A stretch of 60,425 nt of DNA from Streptomyces hayashii (GCF_024539815.1 NZ_JAHHIU010000017.1:1-60425), one strand, 5' to 3'. Counted from the stretch's first letter, positions 7,701 through 18,680 are shown. A program made the numbers and translations. The notes: a model not told the origin generated them from the letters alone.

Positions 7701-9086
7701 TCAGCGGTTGGCCACCGCCTGCTTCACCAGCGTCCTGCCGAAGTCCCACATCAGCCCGCCGCCGCTGTGCGCTTCGTCCATCACGGCGGTGAAGGCCTCG
7801 ACGAACCGGTCCACCTCCGCCTCGCCGATGACCAGGGGCGGGATCAGCTTGATCACCTCCAGGTGGTCGCCGGAGACCTGGGTGAGGATCCGGTGCCGCT
7901 GCAACAGCGGCACGACCACCATCTGCGCGAACAGTCCCTTGCGCGCCGCCTGGAGCATGGTCCAGCGGCTGCGCAGTTTCAGCGAGCGTGGCCTGCCGAA
8001 CTCGATCCCGATCATCAGCCCCCGGCCGCGGACGTCGGCCAGCAGCTCGTAGGTGTCCGTCAGCGCCGCGAGCCGGGACTTCAGGAGCTCGCCCGTCAGC
8101 CGGGCGTTCGCGACGATCTGCTCGTTCTCCATGACGGCCAGCACGGCGAGCCCGGCCGCCATGGCCTGCGCGTTGGAGCCGAAACTCGCCGAGTGCACCA
8201 GCACCCGGTCCATCGACGAGTAGACCTTCTTGAAGATCCAGTCCTTGCCGAGCGTCGCGCCCACCGGGACGTACCCGCCGGACAGCGCCTTGGCCACGCA
8301 CACCAGGTCCGGCTCGACGCCGTCCTCGTGCTGGTAGGCGTAGAAGTCGCCGGTCCGGCCGAGGCCGGTCTGCACCTCGTCCACGACGAGCAGAGCCTTG
8401 TGCCGGTGCAGCAGCTCCTGGGCGGCGCGCAGATAGCCGGGCGGCGCCTCGTGCACCCCTTTGCCCTGGATCGGCTCGACGATCAGGGCGGCGACGTCCC
8501 CCTTCGCCAGCTCCGCGGCCAGCGCGTCGAGGTCGCCGAGCGGGACGGGCGTGTCGGGCAGCAGGGGCGCGAACCCGTCCCGGAAGCCCGACTCGCCGTT
8601 CACCGACAGCGAGCCCGTGGTGAGCCCGTGAAAGGCGTGGTCGCAGTACAGCACCCTCGGCCTGCCGGTGGCGTACCGGGCGAACTTCAGGGCCGTCTCC
8701 ACCGCCTCGGTGCCGCTGTTGCCGAAGAACACGCGGTCCAGGTGCGGGCTGTGCGCGAGCAGCTTCTCGGCCAGCAGGCCGGGCAGCGGCTGGCAGTCGA
8801 AGCGGGTGAGGTCGGCGAGCTGGGCGTCCAGGACGTCGTGCAGCGCCTTGCGGACGACGGGGTGGTGACGGCCCAGGCCCATCACCCCGAACCCGGCGAG
8901 CATGTCCAGGTAGTCGTTCCCGTCCGCGTCCCAGAAGTGCGCGCCCTCTCCACGGTCGTAGAACTTGTCGAAGCCGATGGTGTGCAGCATGCGCGGCAGC
9001 TGGTGGTTGAGGTACTTGCCGTGCAGCTCGTAGCGCTCGGCTCCGCGCTCGGCCAGCAGGGCGCCGAGGTCGAACTCCGTGGTCAT
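7701..9086 (-). CDS. hpnO: Hopanoid aminotransferase (aminobacteriohopanetriol formation)
   Basis: The product is a 461-residue class III (acetylornithine/GABA type) PLP aminotransferase. PLP features are [11 protein letters not shown] (120-130), the aspartate D236 in [15 protein letters not shown] and the Schiff-base lysine K266 in [16 protein letters not shown]. In hopanoid clusters this family converts the aldehyde form of ribosylhopane to aminobacteriohopanetriol. It is the last gene of the operon and its start overlaps the dxs stop by 4 bases (ATGA). The assignment to hopanoids rests on context, since sequence alone only gives the aminotransferase class. It probably acts at the inner face of the membrane on a lipid substrate. 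Confidence 0.88.
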   Translation of the reverse strand: MTTEFDLGALLAERGAERYELHGKYLNHQLPRMLHTIGFDKFYDRGEGAHFWDADGNDYLDMLAGFGVMGLGRHHPVVRKALHDVLDAQLADLTRFDCQPLPGLLAEKLLAHSPHLDRVFFGNSGTEAVETALKFARYATGRPRVLYCDHAFHGLTTGSLSVNGESGFRDGFAPLLPDTPVPLGDLDALAAELAKGDVAALIVEPIQGKGVHEAPPGYLRAAQELLHRHKALLVVDEVQTGLGRTGDFYAYQHEDGVEPDLVCVAKALSGGYVPVGATLGKDWIFKKVYSSMDRVLVHSASFGSNAQAMAAGLAVLAVMENEQIVANARLTGELLKSRLAALTDTYELLADVRGRGLMIGIEFGRPRSLKLRSRWTMLQAARKGLFAQMVVVPLLQRHRILTQVSGDHLEVIKLIPPLVIGEAEVDRFVEAFTAVMDEAHSGGGLMWDFGRTLVKQAVANR

Positions 9087-11017
9087 TCAGCCTTCTCCTT
9101 GACTGGCTCCCCGACCGGACCGGCCGCCGCGTCGGCGACGGACCCGGCGTCCTTGACCGCCGGGCTCGCGCCGATCCGGCCGGCGATCTCGACGGGTGTG
9201 AGCCCGATGTCGGCGAGTACCTCGCCCCGCTTGGCGTGCGCGAGGAACTGCTCCGGGATGCCGAACCTGCGTACGGGGACGTCGACTTCGGCGTCACCGA
9301 GGGCCAGTGCCACCGCCGAGCCGACGCCCGCGGCACGGCTGTTGTCCTCGACGACGGCCACCAGCCGGTGTCCGGCGGCCAGGCCGGGCAGAGCGGGATC
9401 GACGGGCTTGACCCACCTGGGGTCCACCACGGTGCAGTCGACGCCCCGCGCCGCGAGCAGCTCGGCGGCCTGGAGGCACACCGGCGCCATCACACCGACC
9501 GCCACCAGCAGCACGTCAGGCCGCTCGCCCCGGCGCAGCACGTCCATGGCGCCGACCCGGTCGACGGCGGGCACGTCCGGTCCGACCGACTCCTTGGGGA
9601 AGCGGACCAGCGTCGGCGCGTCGTCGACCGCGACCGCCTCCCGCAGCTGTGCGCGCAGTTGAGCCGCGTCGCGGGGAGCCGCGATCCGCAGTCCCGGCAC
9701 GACCTGGAGCACGGACATGTCCCACATGCCGTTGTGGGACGCCCCGTCGACGCCGGTGACCCCGGCCCGGTCCAGCACGAACGTGACCCCGCAGCGGTGC
9801 AGTGCCACGTCCATCAGCAGCTGGTCGAAGGCCCGGTTGAGGAACGTGGCGTAGACCGCGACGACCGGGTGCAGACCGCCGGTCGCCAGGCCCGCGGCGC
9901 TGACGGTCGCGTGCTGCTCTGCTATGCCGACGTCCCACACGCGGTCGGGGAAGCGTTCGGCGAATCTGCCGAGGCCCACCGGGTGCAGCATCGCCGCCGT
10001 GATCGCCACGACGTCGTCGCGCTCCTCGCCGATCGCCACGATCTCGTCGCCGAAGACGGACGTCCAGGACGGCCCGCCGGCCGGCGCGAGCGGCACGCAG
10101 GTGAGGGGGTCCATCGCGCCGACGGTGTGGAAGCGGTCCTCGTCGTGCGCGAGGGCCGGCTCGTAGCCGCGCCCCTTCTCGGTCAGGCAGTGCACCAGCA
10201 CGGGGCCGTGGAAGCGCTTGGCCCGCCGCAGCGCGGACTCGACGGCCCCCAGGTCGTGTCCGTCGATCGGTCCGACGTACTTCAGGCCGAGGTCCTCGAA
10301 CATGCCCTGCGGGGCGAAGGCGTCCTTGAAGCCCTTCTTCGCTCCGTGCAGCGACTCGTAGACCGTGTTCCCGACGACGGGGGTGCGCAGCAGCACGTCC
10401 TTCCCCCAGGCCAGCACCTTCTCGTAGCCGTCGGTCGTGCGCAGGGTGGCCAGGTGGTTGGCGAGGCCGCCGATGGTCGGCGCGTACGAGCGCTCGTTGT
10501 CGTTGACGACGATGATCAGCGGCCGGTCCTTGGCCGCCGCGATGTTGTTGAGGGCCTCCCAGGCCATGCCTCCGGTGAGCGCGCCGTCGCCGATGACGGC
10601 GACCACGTGCCCCTTCTCGCCCCGCACCTGGCGGGCCTTGGCGAGGCCGTCGGCCCAGCCGAGCGCGGTGGAGGCGTGGCTGTTCTCGATGACGTCGTGC
10701 TCGGACTCCTCGCGGGACGGGTAGCCGGACAGACCGCCCTTGCCGCGCAGCTTGGAGAAGTCCTGACGTCCGGTCAGAAGCTTGTGCACATAGCTCTGGT
10801 GCCCGGTGTCCCACAGGATGCGGTCGGCCGGCGACTCGAACACCCGGTGCAGGGCGATGGTCAGCTCCACCACGCCCAGATTGGGTCCCAGGTGTCCGCC
10901 GGTCCTGGCGACCGCGTGCACCAGGAACTCCCTGATCTCTTCGGACAGTTCACCGAGTTCCGCCTCGGACAGCGCCTTCAGGTCGCGTGGTTGCCGGATG
11001 TTCTCCAGGATCGTCAC
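9083..11017 (-). CDS. dxs: 1-deoxy-D-xylulose-5-phosphate synthase
   Basis: The product is 644 residues, normal length. The transketolase-like order is complete: a thiamine diphosphate motif starting [16 protein letters not shown] near 142 and ending at VNDNE, a central pyrimidine-binding domain ([23 protein letters not shown]) and a C-terminal transketolase domain. The active-site-region segment [15 protein letters not shown] is intact. It condenses pyruvate and glyceraldehyde 3-phosphate, the first and usually rate-limiting step of the MEP pathway. Streptomyces usually carries a second housekeeping dxs elsewhere, so this copy is probably dedicated to hopanoid supply. It lies 30 bases after ispG and overlaps hpnO by 4. 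Confidence 0.95.
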   Translation of the reverse strand: MTILENIRQPRDLKALSEAELGELSEEIREFLVHAVARTGGHLGPNLGVVELTIALHRVFESPADRILWDTGHQSYVHKLLTGRQDFSKLRGKGGLSGYPSREESEHDVIENSHASTALGWADGLAKARQVRGEKGHVVAVIGDGALTGGMAWEALNNIAAAKDRPLIIVVNDNERSYAPTIGGLANHLATLRTTDGYEKVLAWGKDVLLRTPVVGNTVYESLHGAKKGFKDAFAPQGMFEDLGLKYVGPIDGHDLGAVESALRRAKRFHGPVLVHCLTEKGRGYEPALAHDEDRFHTVGAMDPLTCVPLAPAGGPSWTSVFGDEIVAIGEERDDVVAITAAMLHPVGLGRFAERFPDRVWDVGIAEQHATVSAAGLATGGLHPVVAVYATFLNRAFDQLLMDVALHRCGVTFVLDRAGVTGVDGASHNGMWDMSVLQVVPGLRIAAPRDAAQLRAQLREAVAVDDAPTLVRFPKESVGPDVPAVDRVGAMDVLRRGERPDVLLVAVGVMAPVCLQAAELLAARGVDCTVVDPRWVKPVDPALPGLAAGHRLVAVVEDNSRAAGVGSAVALALGDAEVDVPVRRFGIPEQFLAHAKRGEVLADIGLTPVEIAGRIGASPAVKDAGSVADAAAGPVGEPVKEKAE

Positions 11018-11047
11018 GTCGGGCCCCCTCTCGGTCCGTGCCTTGCC

Positions 11048-12223
11048 TCAACTCACCGTCACGGCCGGTTTCCCCGTGCCGGCGGGGGCGCCGGAAGCGA
11101 CGCCCTCCCCCTCCATCCGCTCGGCCAGCTTCATGGCCTCCTCGATGAGGGTCTCCACGATCTTCGACTCGGGGACCGTCTTGACGACTTCGCCCTTGAC
11201 GAAGATCTGGCCCTTGCCGTTGCCGGAGGCGACGCCGAGGTCGGCCTCGCGGGCCTCGCCGGGACCGTTGACGACACAGCCCATGACCGCGACCCGCAAC
11301 GGCACCTCCATTCCCTCCAGGCCGGCGGTGACCTCTTCGGCGAGCTTGTACACGTCGACCTGGGCGCGGCCGCAGGACGGACAGGAGACGATCTCCAGGC
11401 CGCGCTGCTTGAGGTTCAGGGATTCGAGGATCTGGATGCCGACCTTGACCTCCTCGACCGGAGGGGCCGAGAGGGAGACGCGGATGGTGTCGCCGATGCC
11501 CTGCGAGAGCAGCGCGCCGAAGGCGACGGCCGACTTGATCGTGCCCTGGAAGGCGGGGCCGGCCTCGGTGACGCCGAGGTGCAGCGGGTAGTCGCACCGG
11601 GCGGCGAGCTGCCGGTAGGCCTCGATCATGACGACCGGGTCGTTGTGCTTGACCGAGATCTTGATGTCACGGAAGTCGTGCTCCTCGAAGAGGGACGCCT
11701 CCCACAGCGCCGACTCCACCAGCGCCTCCGGGGTCGCCTTGCCGTACTTCTGCAGCAGACGGCGGTCCAGCGAACCGGCGTTGACGCCGATGCGGATCGG
11801 CGTGCCGTGCTCCTTGGCCGCCTTGGCGATCTCCCGCACCTTGTCGTCGAACTGCTTGATGTTGCCCGGGTTCACCCGCACCGCCGCGCAGCCCGCCTCG
11901 ATCGCGGCGAACACGTACTTCGGCTGGAAGTGGATGTCGGCGATCACCGGGATCTGCGACTTGCGCGCGATCGTCGCCAGCGCGTCCGCGTCGTCCTGCG
12001 TCGGACACGCCACCCGCACGATCTGGCAACCGGACGCGGTCAGCTCCGCGATCTGCTGCAACGTCGCGCCGATGTCCGACGTACGCGTCGTCGTCATCGA
12101 CTGCACCGACACCGGGGCGTCTCCGCCGACCGCCACCGGGCCGACCTGGATCCGCCGCGACTCGCGTCGCGGCGCCACAGGCCGGACCGGCACCTCGGGA
12201 AGGCCCAGGGACACGGCGGTCAT
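11048..12223 (-). CDS. ispG: 4-hydroxy-3-methylbut-2-enyl diphosphate synthase (GcpE)
   Basis: The product is 391 residues, as expected for the bacterial two-domain form. The N-terminal TIM barrel shows [22 protein letters not shown] and [14 protein letters not shown]. The C-terminal domain carries the cysteines for the [4Fe-4S] cluster in [10 protein letters not shown] and [12 protein letters not shown]. It reduces methylerythritol cyclodiphosphate to HMBPP, the penultimate MEP step. It sits 4 bases after hpnH, and dxs follows 30 bases later. Having both the entry enzyme and an iron-sulfur late enzyme inside the operon suggests that precursor supply is raised with hopanoid synthesis. Confidence 0.95.
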   Translation of the reverse strand: MTAVSLGLPEVPVRPVAPRRESRRIQVGPVAVGGDAPVSVQSMTTTRTSDIGATLQQIAELTASGCQIVRVACPTQDDADALATIARKSQIPVIADIHFQPKYVFAAIEAGCAAVRVNPGNIKQFDDKVREIAKAAKEHGTPIRIGVNAGSLDRRLLQKYGKATPEALVESALWEASLFEEHDFRDIKISVKHNDPVVMIEAYRQLAARCDYPLHLGVTEAGPAFQGTIKSAVAFGALLSQGIGDTIRVSLSAPPVEEVKVGIQILESLNLKQRGLEIVSCPSCGRAQVDVYKLAEEVTAGLEGMEVPLRVAVMGCVVNGPGEAREADLGVASGNGKGQIFVKGEVVKTVPESKIVETLIEEAMKLAERMEGEGVASGAPAGTGKPAVTVS

Positions 12224-12227
12224 GCCG

Positions 12228-13250
12228 TCACTCCCGGTTTCCGTTGACGGTCTCCCGCATGGCGCGCAGGGACTCCTTCAACGAGCCCATCGTGGCGAGG
12301 ACGGCGGTGGGCTCGTAGCCGCAGTGCGCCATGCAGTTGGCGCAGCGCGGGTCCTTGCCCCGGCCGTACTTGTCCCAGTCGGTGTCCTCGATCAGCTCGC
12401 GGTAGGTCGGCACGTACCCGTCGCTCATCAGGTAGCAGGGGCGCTGCCAGCCGAAGAGCGAGTAGTTGGGGATGGCCCACGCCGTGCACGGGAAGTCGGC
12501 CTTGCCCTCCAGGAAGTCCAGGAAGAGGGGCGAGTGGTTGAGCCGCCAGCGGCGCCGGTTGCCTCCTGAGAAGGCCTTCTTGAACAGCTCGCGGGTCTGC
12601 TCGACGCCCAGGAAGTGCTCCTGGTCGGGGGCCTTCTCGTAGGCGTAGGCGGGCGAGATCATCATCTCGTCGACCTTGAGGTCGTCGTTGAGGTAGTTGA
12701 GCACCTCGACGACGGTCTGCGGGGTGTCGGTGTTGAAGAAGGTCGAGTTGGTGGTCACCCGGAAGCCGCGCTGCTTGGCCTCCTTGATGGCCGCCACAGC
12801 CTCGTCGAACACGCCCTCCTTGGCCACGGACTCGTCGTGGCGTTCGCGCAGTCCGTCGATGTGCACGGCGAAGGCGAAGTAGGGCGAGGGGGTGAACTTG
12901 TCCATCTTCTTGCGCAGCAGCATGGCGTTGGTGCAGAGGAAGACGTACTTCCGCTTCGCCACCAACTGGCGCACGATCTCATCGATCTGAGGATGCATCA
13001 GAGGCTCGCCGCCGGCGATGGACACCATCGGCGCGCCGGACTCCAGGACCGCGCCCACGGCCTGGGCGACCGGCATGCGCTGCTTGAGCACACCGGCGGG
13101 ATGCTGGATCTTGCCGCAGCCCTCGCACTTGAGGTTGCAGGCGAAGAGCGGCTCCAGCTCCACGATGAGCGGGAACTTGTCCCGCTTGCGAAGCTTCTGT
13201 TCGACCAGGTATGTAGCGACCTTGATGGACTGGCGCAGCGGCATGGCCAT
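12228..13250 (-). CDS. hpnH: Adenosyl-hopene transferase, radical SAM
   Basis: I prefer the ATG giving [20 protein letters not shown] (GGAGG about 8 bases upstream) over a GTG three codons earlier; this gives 340 residues. The radical SAM cysteines are C38, C42 and C45 in CNLKCEGC, the standard CX3CX2[12 protein letters not shown] is the GGE segment that contacts SAM. The C-terminal part contains further cysteines ([13 protein letters not shown]) as in DUF3463-bearing HpnH proteins. The enzyme adds 5'-deoxyadenosine to diploptene, making adenosylhopane. It lies 5 bases after hpnG and 4 before ispG, so it is clearly co-transcribed. Confidence 0.95.
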   Translation of the reverse strand: MAMPLRQSIKVATYLVEQKLRKRDKFPLIVELEPLFACNLKCEGCGKIQHPAGVLKQRMPVAQAVGAVLESGAPMVSIAGGEPLMHPQIDEIVRQLVAKRKYVFLCTNAMLLRKKMDKFTPSPYFAFAVHIDGLRERHDESVAKEGVFDEAVAAIKEAKQRGFRVTTNSTFFNTDTPQTVVEVLNYLNDDLKVDEMMISPAYAYEKAPDQEHFLGVEQTRELFKKAFSGGNRRRWRLNHSPLFLDFLEGKADFPCTAWAIPNYSLFGWQRPCYLMSDGYVPTYRELIEDTDWDKYGRGKDPRCANCMAHCGYEPTAVLATMGSLKESLRAMRETVNGNRE

Positions 13251-13255
13251 GTGGC

Positions 13256-13897
13256 TCACCTCCGGGGGAGCAGAACATTACGGTGCCATTCGAAAAAAGC
13301 AGGCAGGACGGAGCGAAGAACGCGGAAAGCCGATATTCCACCGCGCACCGTGCCGATCCGGACGAGTTCATGTTCTGGAGCGTCCACGACCACCCGGACG
13401 GCCGCAACCGGGCGCGGCTCGGCGCACACGGCGCTCAGGAGCGTGGCCGCGGATTCCATGTCGACCGCGATCGCGCCGGTCGCGAGGAGATCGGCCCGTT
13501 CGTGACCGCGCACGACGTGGTCGGAGCCGGTGAGCGGGCCGGTGTGGACGGTCCGCCCGGGCAGGGTGCGCACCAGTTCCTTGACGAGAAGTTCGGTGCC
13601 CACGCAGGGGACGCTGCCGCGTGGGTCGCGGGTCTCCTCGGCGACGACCAGGTCGCCGGGGTGCATGCCGGGGGCGAGCCCGGCGCAGAAGCCCGTCGCC
13701 AGCACGGCCGCCCCGCCCAGCACCGGGTCGCGCAGGACCCGGGTGACCGAGCGCTCGGCCGCCTTGGGGCCCATGCCCGTCCGCAGGACGGTGACCGGCC
13801 CGTCGGCGCCGCCGCGGTCGCCCATGCGCAGGGCGAGGTGCTCGATGCCGAGCGCGCACGCGATCAGCAGCGGTGCCTGGACGGGCTGTGCGCTCAT
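13256..13897 (-). CDS. hpnG: Hopanoid-associated phosphorylase/nucleosidase
   Basis: The ATG at 13897 shares one base with the shc stop (TGATG) and gives 213 residues. It belongs to the purine nucleoside phosphorylase/MTA nucleosidase fold. Visible motifs are VLRTGMGPKAAERSV (phosphate/nucleoside region, 41-56), VLATGFCAGLAPGMHPGDLV and AIAVDMESAATL, the last being the ribose-binding Met-Glu segment. HpnG releases adenine from adenosylhopane to give (phospho)ribosylhopane. The next gene is hpnH, which makes its substrate. The C-terminus FEWHRNVLLPRR ends 5 bases before the preferred hpnH start. Confidence 0.92.
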   Translation of the reverse strand: MSAQPVQAPLLIACALGIEHLALRMGDRGGADGPVTVLRTGMGPKAAERSVTRVLRDPVLGGAAVLATGFCAGLAPGMHPGDLVVAEETRDPRGSVPCVGTELLVKELVRTLPGRTVHTGPLTGSDHVVRGHERADLLATGAIAVDMESAATLLSAVCAEPRPVAAVRVVVDAPEHELVRIGTVRGGISAFRVLRSVLPAFFEWHRNVLLPRR

Positions 13898-15918
13898 CAG
13901 CTCCCCTTGCCCTCGGCGGACGCCGCGTGCGGGGCGGTCTGCTTGCTGAACGGCTCTCCGTGGACGTAGCGGCCGAGCGCGGTCAGCGGGAAGACCTGCC
14001 GGTAGAGGTGGTAGTTGATCGAGAAGTCCCAGGGGAAGCCGGTGCCGGTGAAGTGGGGCTCGTCCCAGGAGCCGTCCTCCCGCTGGGTCCGGGCCAGCCA
14101 CGCGACGCCCCGCTCGACGGCCTTGGAGTCCTTCTCCCCCGCCGCCAGCAGGGCCATGAGCGCCCACGCCGTCTGGGAGGCCGTCGAAGCGCCGCGGGCG
14201 CTCCATCGGGCGGGGTCCTGGTAGGAGCGCAGGTCCTCGCCCCAGCCGCCGTCGTCGTTCTGCACCCGTTCCAGCCAGCCGACCGCCGCCCGGATCGCGG
14301 GATGCTGGACGGGCAGACCCGCGGCGGTGAGGGCGGGCACCACCGACCCCGTGCCGTAGACGTAGTTGACGCCCCAGCGTCCGAACCAGGAGCCGTCCGG
14401 CTCCTGCTCGGCGAGCAGCCACTCGATGCCGCGCCGGGTGCGCGGATCGTGCGAGAGGCCCTCGATCGCCAGCATCTCGACCACATGCGCGGTGACGTCC
14501 GCGGACGGCGGGTCGATCACCTCGCCGAAGTCGCAGAACGGCAGCCGGTTGGGGAACGGGCTGGTGTTGTCGACGTCGAAGGCGCCCCATGCGCCGTTGC
14601 GGGACTGCATCCCGAGGTTCCAGCGCACCCCGCGCGCGATGGCCCGCTCCATGCGCTCCGGGTCGTGGTGGCGGACCCGGCGCAGCGCGAGGACCACCTC
14701 GGCGGTGTCGTCGATGTCGGGATAGTTGTCGTTGTGGAACTCGAACGCCCAACCGCCCGGCGGGAGTTGCGGCCGGCGCACCGACCAGTCGCCGGGGCGC
14801 ACCACCTGCTCGCCGAGCATCCAGTCGGCTGCCTTGACCAGTTGGGGATGGTCGGCGGGCAGTCCGGCGTCGGCGAGGGCGATGGTGGCGAGGCAGGTGT
14901 CCCACACCGGCGACTGACAGGCCTCGACCATCCGGGCGCCGTCCTCGCGCCACACGGTGTACCGGTCGAGGGACTCCAACCCGGCCCGCATCACCGGGTG
15001 TTCGAGGTCGTAACCGAGCAGGTGCAGGGCGATGACCGAGTACACGGCGGGCGGCTGGATCCCGCCCCAGCAGCCGTCGTTCTCCTGGCGCTCGACGATC
15101 CAGCGGGCGGCGGAGTTCAGAGCCGCCTTGCGCAGCCTGCGCACCGCCACCGACCGGTAGCCGCGCACCACCTTGTCGAGCCGCTGGAAGAGTCCGTCCC
15201 AACTGTTCACGGGGGCGAGGGGCTTGGGCGGGTTGGGGTTCGCGGGGTCGGTGTGCAGCTCGTCGAGCGGGAACGGCGCGGGGCGCACCGGACGCTTCGC
15301 CGAGACGACGGTCAGGGGCACGATCGTCTGCCGGGCCCAGCAGCCGAAGTTGTAGATGCTCAGCGGGAACCATTTAGGGAAGAACAAGAGCTCCGGCGGG
15401 AGTTCGGGCAGGTCCTCCCATTTCCACCAGCCGAACAGGGCCAGCCAGATCCGGGTGAAGACCCGGGCGGCGGCGATGCCTCCCTGGTCGCGGACCCAGG
15501 CGGAGGCCCTCGCCATGTGCGGGGCGTCCGGGGCGTCTCCGGCCAGCCGCAGCGCGACGTACGCCTCCACGGTGGCGGACAGGTCGGGCGGGCCGCCGTA
15601 GAAGGTGGCCCAGGTGCCGTCCTCGTGCTGCTCGCCGCGCACGAAGAGGGCGGCGGCGCGGGTGGTCTGCTCGTCGCGGATGCCCAGGAACTGGCGGAGC
15701 AGCAGGTCCTCGGCGTCCATGGTGACGTTCGTCTCCAGGTCGCCCTTCCACCAGCCCTCGGCGTCCTGCCGGGCGAGCAGGAAGTCGGTGGCGCGCTGCA
15801 TCGCGCGTGCGGCGGCTTCCTGTACCCCGGCCGCCACGGGGACGGTGATGTCGGTTTCGCTGGCCGCGGCAGCGCGGGGCGGCAGGGCCCCGGTGCTTCC
15901 GTCGGTCGTCGCTGTCAT
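13897..15918 (-). CDS. shc: Squalene-hopene cyclase
   Basis: The ATG at 15918 has AGGGGAAG upstream and gives 673 residues. The catalytic acid motif DIDDTA is at 401-406, which protonates the terminal double bond of squalene. Several QW motifs are readable, for example QDAEGWWKGD (51-60), QENDGCWGG (278-286), RNGAWGAF, QEPDGSWFGRWG, QNDDGGWGED and QREDGSWDE. The length and the two alpha-barrel layout match bacterial class II cyclases, which are monotopic membrane proteins. It makes hopene and hopanol from squalene. It overlaps hpnG by one base and follows the polyprenyl synthase after 117 bases. Confidence 0.97.
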   Translation of the reverse strand: MTATTDGSTGALPPRAAAASETDITVPVAAGVQEAAARAMQRATDFLLARQDAEGWWKGDLETNVTMDAEDLLLRQFLGIRDEQTTRAAALFVRGEQHEDGTWATFYGGPPDLSATVEAYVALRLAGDAPDAPHMARASAWVRDQGGIAAARVFTRIWLALFGWWKWEDLPELPPELLFFPKWFPLSIYNFGCWARQTIVPLTVVSAKRPVRPAPFPLDELHTDPANPNPPKPLAPVNSWDGLFQRLDKVVRGYRSVAVRRLRKAALNSAARWIVERQENDGCWGGIQPPAVYSVIALHLLGYDLEHPVMRAGLESLDRYTVWREDGARMVEACQSPVWDTCLATIALADAGLPADHPQLVKAADWMLGEQVVRPGDWSVRRPQLPPGGWAFEFHNDNYPDIDDTAEVVLALRRVRHHDPERMERAIARGVRWNLGMQSRNGAWGAFDVDNTSPFPNRLPFCDFGEVIDPPSADVTAHVVEMLAIEGLSHDPRTRRGIEWLLAEQEPDGSWFGRWGVNYVYGTGSVVPALTAAGLPVQHPAIRAAVGWLERVQNDDGGWGEDLRSYQDPARWSARGASTASQTAWALMALLAAGEKDSKAVERGVAWLARTQREDGSWDEPHFTGTGFPWDFSINYHLYRQVFPLTALGRYVHGEPFSKQTAPHAASAEGKGS

Positions 15919-16035
15919 GGCTTCCCCTTCGTGCAGTGTGCATGGCGTTGCGTCTGCTGTGGGTCCGCCGTCGGCCGGTGTCCTCTCCTCGCACACCGGC
16001 CGGCGACTACGCGAGGGCTATTCGACCGATAGTGA

Positions 16036-17109
16036 TCATCTCTTTCGTACGACGACGAAGTCCGCGAGCGCCGTGAACCGGGCCCGCACCTGCTCGGGCA
16101 TGTCGACGGCGTTCAGGGCCTCGATGGCGATGGTGTGCTGACGGCGTGCCTCCCCGGCGGTCCAGTCCCGGCCGCCCGCCTCCTCGATCAGAGCCGCACG
16201 GGCCGCGAACTCCTCCTCGGAGAAGTTCTCGAAGTCGTTGCTCTTGGCGTCGGCGGCGAGCATCTCGCCGAGCCGTTCGGAGGCGGGGCCGCCCGCCGCG
16301 AGCGCGGCCACCACCGGCAGGGACTTCTTGCGCTGGCGCAGATCGCTCCAGGTCTGCTTGCCGGTGGCCTCCGGGTCGCCCCAGATGCCCAGGAGGTCGT
16401 CGACGGCCTGGAAGGCCAGGCCGAGGTGGTATCCGTACCTCTCCAGCGTGTCGGCGGTGCGGTCGTCCGCGCCGCCGAGCACCGCGCCGATGGAGGAGGC
16501 GCAGGCCAGCAGCGCTCCGGTCTTGTTGCCCTCCATCTCCAGGCACTCCTCGACGCTGACGCGGTCGCGGTGCTCGTAGGAGATGTCCTGGGCCTGGCCG
16601 TCGATGAGGGCGCGGGTGGCCGTCGTCAGACGACGGGTGGCGCGTCCGGCCTCCACCGTGCCGAGTTCGAGGAGGACCTCGTTGGCGAGGGCGAACAGCG
16701 CGTCGCCGACCAGGATGGCCTGGGCGGGGCCGTGCACCTTCCAGACGGTGTCGCGGTGGCGGCGCTGCTCGTCGCCGTCCATCAGGTCGTCGTGCAGGAG
16801 GGAGAAGTTGTGGACCAGTTCCACGGCGACCGCGCCGGGGACGCCGACCTCGGGGCCGGCCCCCGCGACCTCGGCGGAGAGCACGGCGAGCGCCGGGCGC
16901 ACGGCCTTGCCGCCGTCGCCGTCGGTGGGGTTGCCCTGCGCGTCGATCCACCCGAAGTGGTAGGCGGCGACCGTGTCCATGGGCGGGGCGAGTCGGTCGA
17001 CGGCCGCCCGCAGCACCGGTGTGGCCAGGGTGCGGCCGCGCTCCAGGAGCGCGGTCACGTCCACCGCGGTCCGCCGAGCGGCCGGTGAGGCCTGGGGCAC
17101 AGTGGGCAC
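16036..17109 (-). CDS. Polyprenyl (probably farnesyl) diphosphate synthase
   Basis: The GTG at 17109 follows GAGGAG at good spacing and gives 357 residues. The first aspartate-rich motif is DDLMD at 107-111 and the second is DDLLGIWGD near 243. The two residues upstream of the first motif region read NFSLLHDD, so there is no large residue immediately before it apart from Leu-Leu-His; chain length cannot be set from this with certainty. Its position between hpnE and shc makes FPP the expected product, because hpnD needs two FPP. The protein is soluble. Geranylgeranyl synthase activity is the main alternative. Confidence 0.9.
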   Translation of the reverse strand: MPTVPQASPAARRTAVDVTALLERGRTLATPVLRAAVDRLAPPMDTVAAYHFGWIDAQGNPTDGDGGKAVRPALAVLSAEVAGAGPEVGVPGAVAVELVHNFSLLHDDLMDGDEQRRHRDTVWKVHGPAQAILVGDALFALANEVLLELGTVEAGRATRRLTTATRALIDGQAQDISYEHRDRVSVEECLEMEGNKTGALLACASSIGAVLGGADDRTADTLERYGYHLGLAFQAVDDLLGIWGDPEATGKQTWSDLRQRKKSLPVVAALAAGGPASERLGEMLAADAKSNDFENFSEEEFAARAALIEEAGGRDWTAGEARRQHTIAIEALNAVDMPEQVRARFTALADFVVVRKR

Positions 17110-17174
17110 ATTTTCTCCTCTTGTCGCGGTACCGGAGGGGGTGCGGGGGTGTGCCGAGCCGTGCTGATCGAACT

Positions 17175-18680
17175 TCACCGGGTTCCCCCTCGCAGGGGAA
17201 CGCCGGTTCCCTCCGGTTCTCGGCCGGGGGTCCGGGGAGAGCCCCCCGGAACGATGCAGTAGGCCGTCTCCTCGGAGTCGAAGCGACGGCGGGGTCGGGG
17301 CCGGCCGAGGGCGCTCAGCGCGGCGTCCGCCGCGTTCACGCCGCTGCGGACCGCACTCTCCATGGTCGCGGGCCACCCGGTGGCGGTCCACGCTCCGGCC
17401 AGGTACAGGCCGGGGGCTTCGGTGCGGGCGCCGGGCCGCAGGCGCCCGACGCCGGGGGTGGGGGCGAACGTCGCCGTGCGCTCCCGGGTCACGAAGAAGT
17501 CCCGCACCTCGGCGCCGCGTGCGCCCGGCAGCAGCCTGCGCAGTTCGGGCAGGTAGCGCTCGCGCAGGGCGGCGACGGGTTCGTCGATCTCGTCCTGCGC
17601 GGCGGACTGGGACAGGGCGAGGTACTGGCCGTCGCGCAGCCCGGAGGCGTGGGTGCGGTCGAAGACCCACTGCACGGGGGTGCCGAGCGCCGCCAGGAAG
17701 GGCGCGTCGAGCACCTTGCGGTCGTAGACGACGTGGACGTTGAGGATCGGCGCGGCGCCGATCTCCAGCAGCCGCCCGGCGTCGTCGAGGGCCCCCTCGG
17801 GCAGCAGGTCGTACGCCTCGCGCTGGGGGACGGCGAGGACGACCGTGTCGGCGTGGAGCGTCTCGCCCGGAACCCGGACGCTCCACGTCCCGTTCCCCTC
17901 GGGGGAGACGGAGGCGACGCGTGCCCGGACCTCGGTTCGCACCCCCGCGGAGTCGAGCGCCTTGCGGGCGAGCCCGTCGTGCAGTTCGCCCAGCGGGACG
18001 TGCGCCCAGCCGATGTCGGCCGCGCCCGGGTCGGACAGCAGACCGGTCTTGAACACCATCGCGGCGAGCCCGAGCGAGCAGTCGCCGGCGACCGCGTTGA
18101 GGGTGGCGACGCCGACCAGGTCCCACAGGGCCTCGACGGCGCGCCGCGACTGGCCGTGCGCGGTCAGCCAGCTGCCGAAGTCCTGTGCGTCCAGGGCCGG
18201 ATCGGCGAGGTCGAGCCCCTTGAGGGCGAGTGCGGCGCGGCCCACTCGCAGGCGGTCGGCGAGGGAGAGATGCGGATACGCGGCGAGGCTGCGCCCCAGA
18301 TGCAGGGGCACGGGCAGCGCGTCGCGCCGCAGTCTGCCGAGCCGTCGCCCCTCGGGCTTGGCGACGTCGACGACGGGCACGTCGAGACGTTCCTGCAGCG
18401 GCGCCAGCGCGCTGCCTCCGATGCGGTCCAGGAACCAGCGGTAGGCGGTGCAGCAGCGCAGATAGACGTGCTGTCCGTTGTCGACGGTCAGCTCGCCGCG
18501 GCGGAAGGAGAAGGCGAGGCCGCCGAGCCGGGGCCGGCCTTCGAGCAGGGTGACGCGCACGCCCGCGTCGGCGAGCGCGAGCGCGGCGGTGACGCCGGCG
18601 AGCCCGCCCCCGACGACGACGGCGGTACGCCCCGGGGAAGCGGCCGCTTCCCCGGCGTCCGCCAACTGCTCGTCGTTCAT
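17175..18680 (-). CDS. hpnE: Hydroxysqualene dehydroxylase (squalene-forming FAD enzyme)
   Basis: The ATG at 18680 (GGAAGGG upstream) gives 501 residues. The dinucleotide-binding motif is VVVGGGLAGVTAALALADAG, starting near residue 21 and followed by LLEGRPRLGG. A C-terminal FAD signature is seen in GLYLAGAWTATGWPATMESA. This is the amine-oxidase/phytoene-desaturase fold. In the HpnCDE route it reduces hydroxysqualene to squalene. The last 40 residues or so (RPRPRRRFDSEETAYC onward) extend beyond the usual domain and are Arg/Pro/Gly-rich, probably a variable tail. It is 148 bases after hpnD and 65 before the prenyl synthase. Confidence 0.92.
   Translation of the reverse strand: MNDEQLADAGEAAASPGRTAVVVGGGLAGVTAALALADAGVRVTLLEGRPRLGGLAFSFRRGELTVDNGQHVYLRCCTAYRWFLDRIGGSALAPLQERLDVPVVDVAKPEGRRLGRLRRDALPVPLHLGRSLAAYPHLSLADRLRVGRAALALKGLDLADPALDAQDFGSWLTAHGQSRRAVEALWDLVGVATLNAVAGDCSLGLAAMVFKTGLLSDPGAADIGWAHVPLGELHDGLARKALDSAGVRTEVRARVASVSPEGNGTWSVRVPGETLHADTVVLAVPQREAYDLLPEGALDDAGRLLEIGAAPILNVHVVYDRKVLDAPFLAALGTPVQWVFDRTHASGLRDGQYLALSQSAAQDEIDEPVAALRERYLPELRRLLPGARGAEVRDFFVTRERTATFAPTPGVGRLRPGARTEAPGLYLAGAWTATGWPATMESAVRSGVNAADAALSALGRPRPRRRFDSEETAYCIVPGGSPRTPGREPEGTGVPLRGGTR

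Noticed and set aside
9236..12247. A 1003-codon open frame on the plus strand through dxs and ispG
   Set aside because: It is antisense to two clearly identified MEP genes with intact motifs. High GC content leaves long open frames on the opposite strand; the translation is low-complexity and shows no domain.
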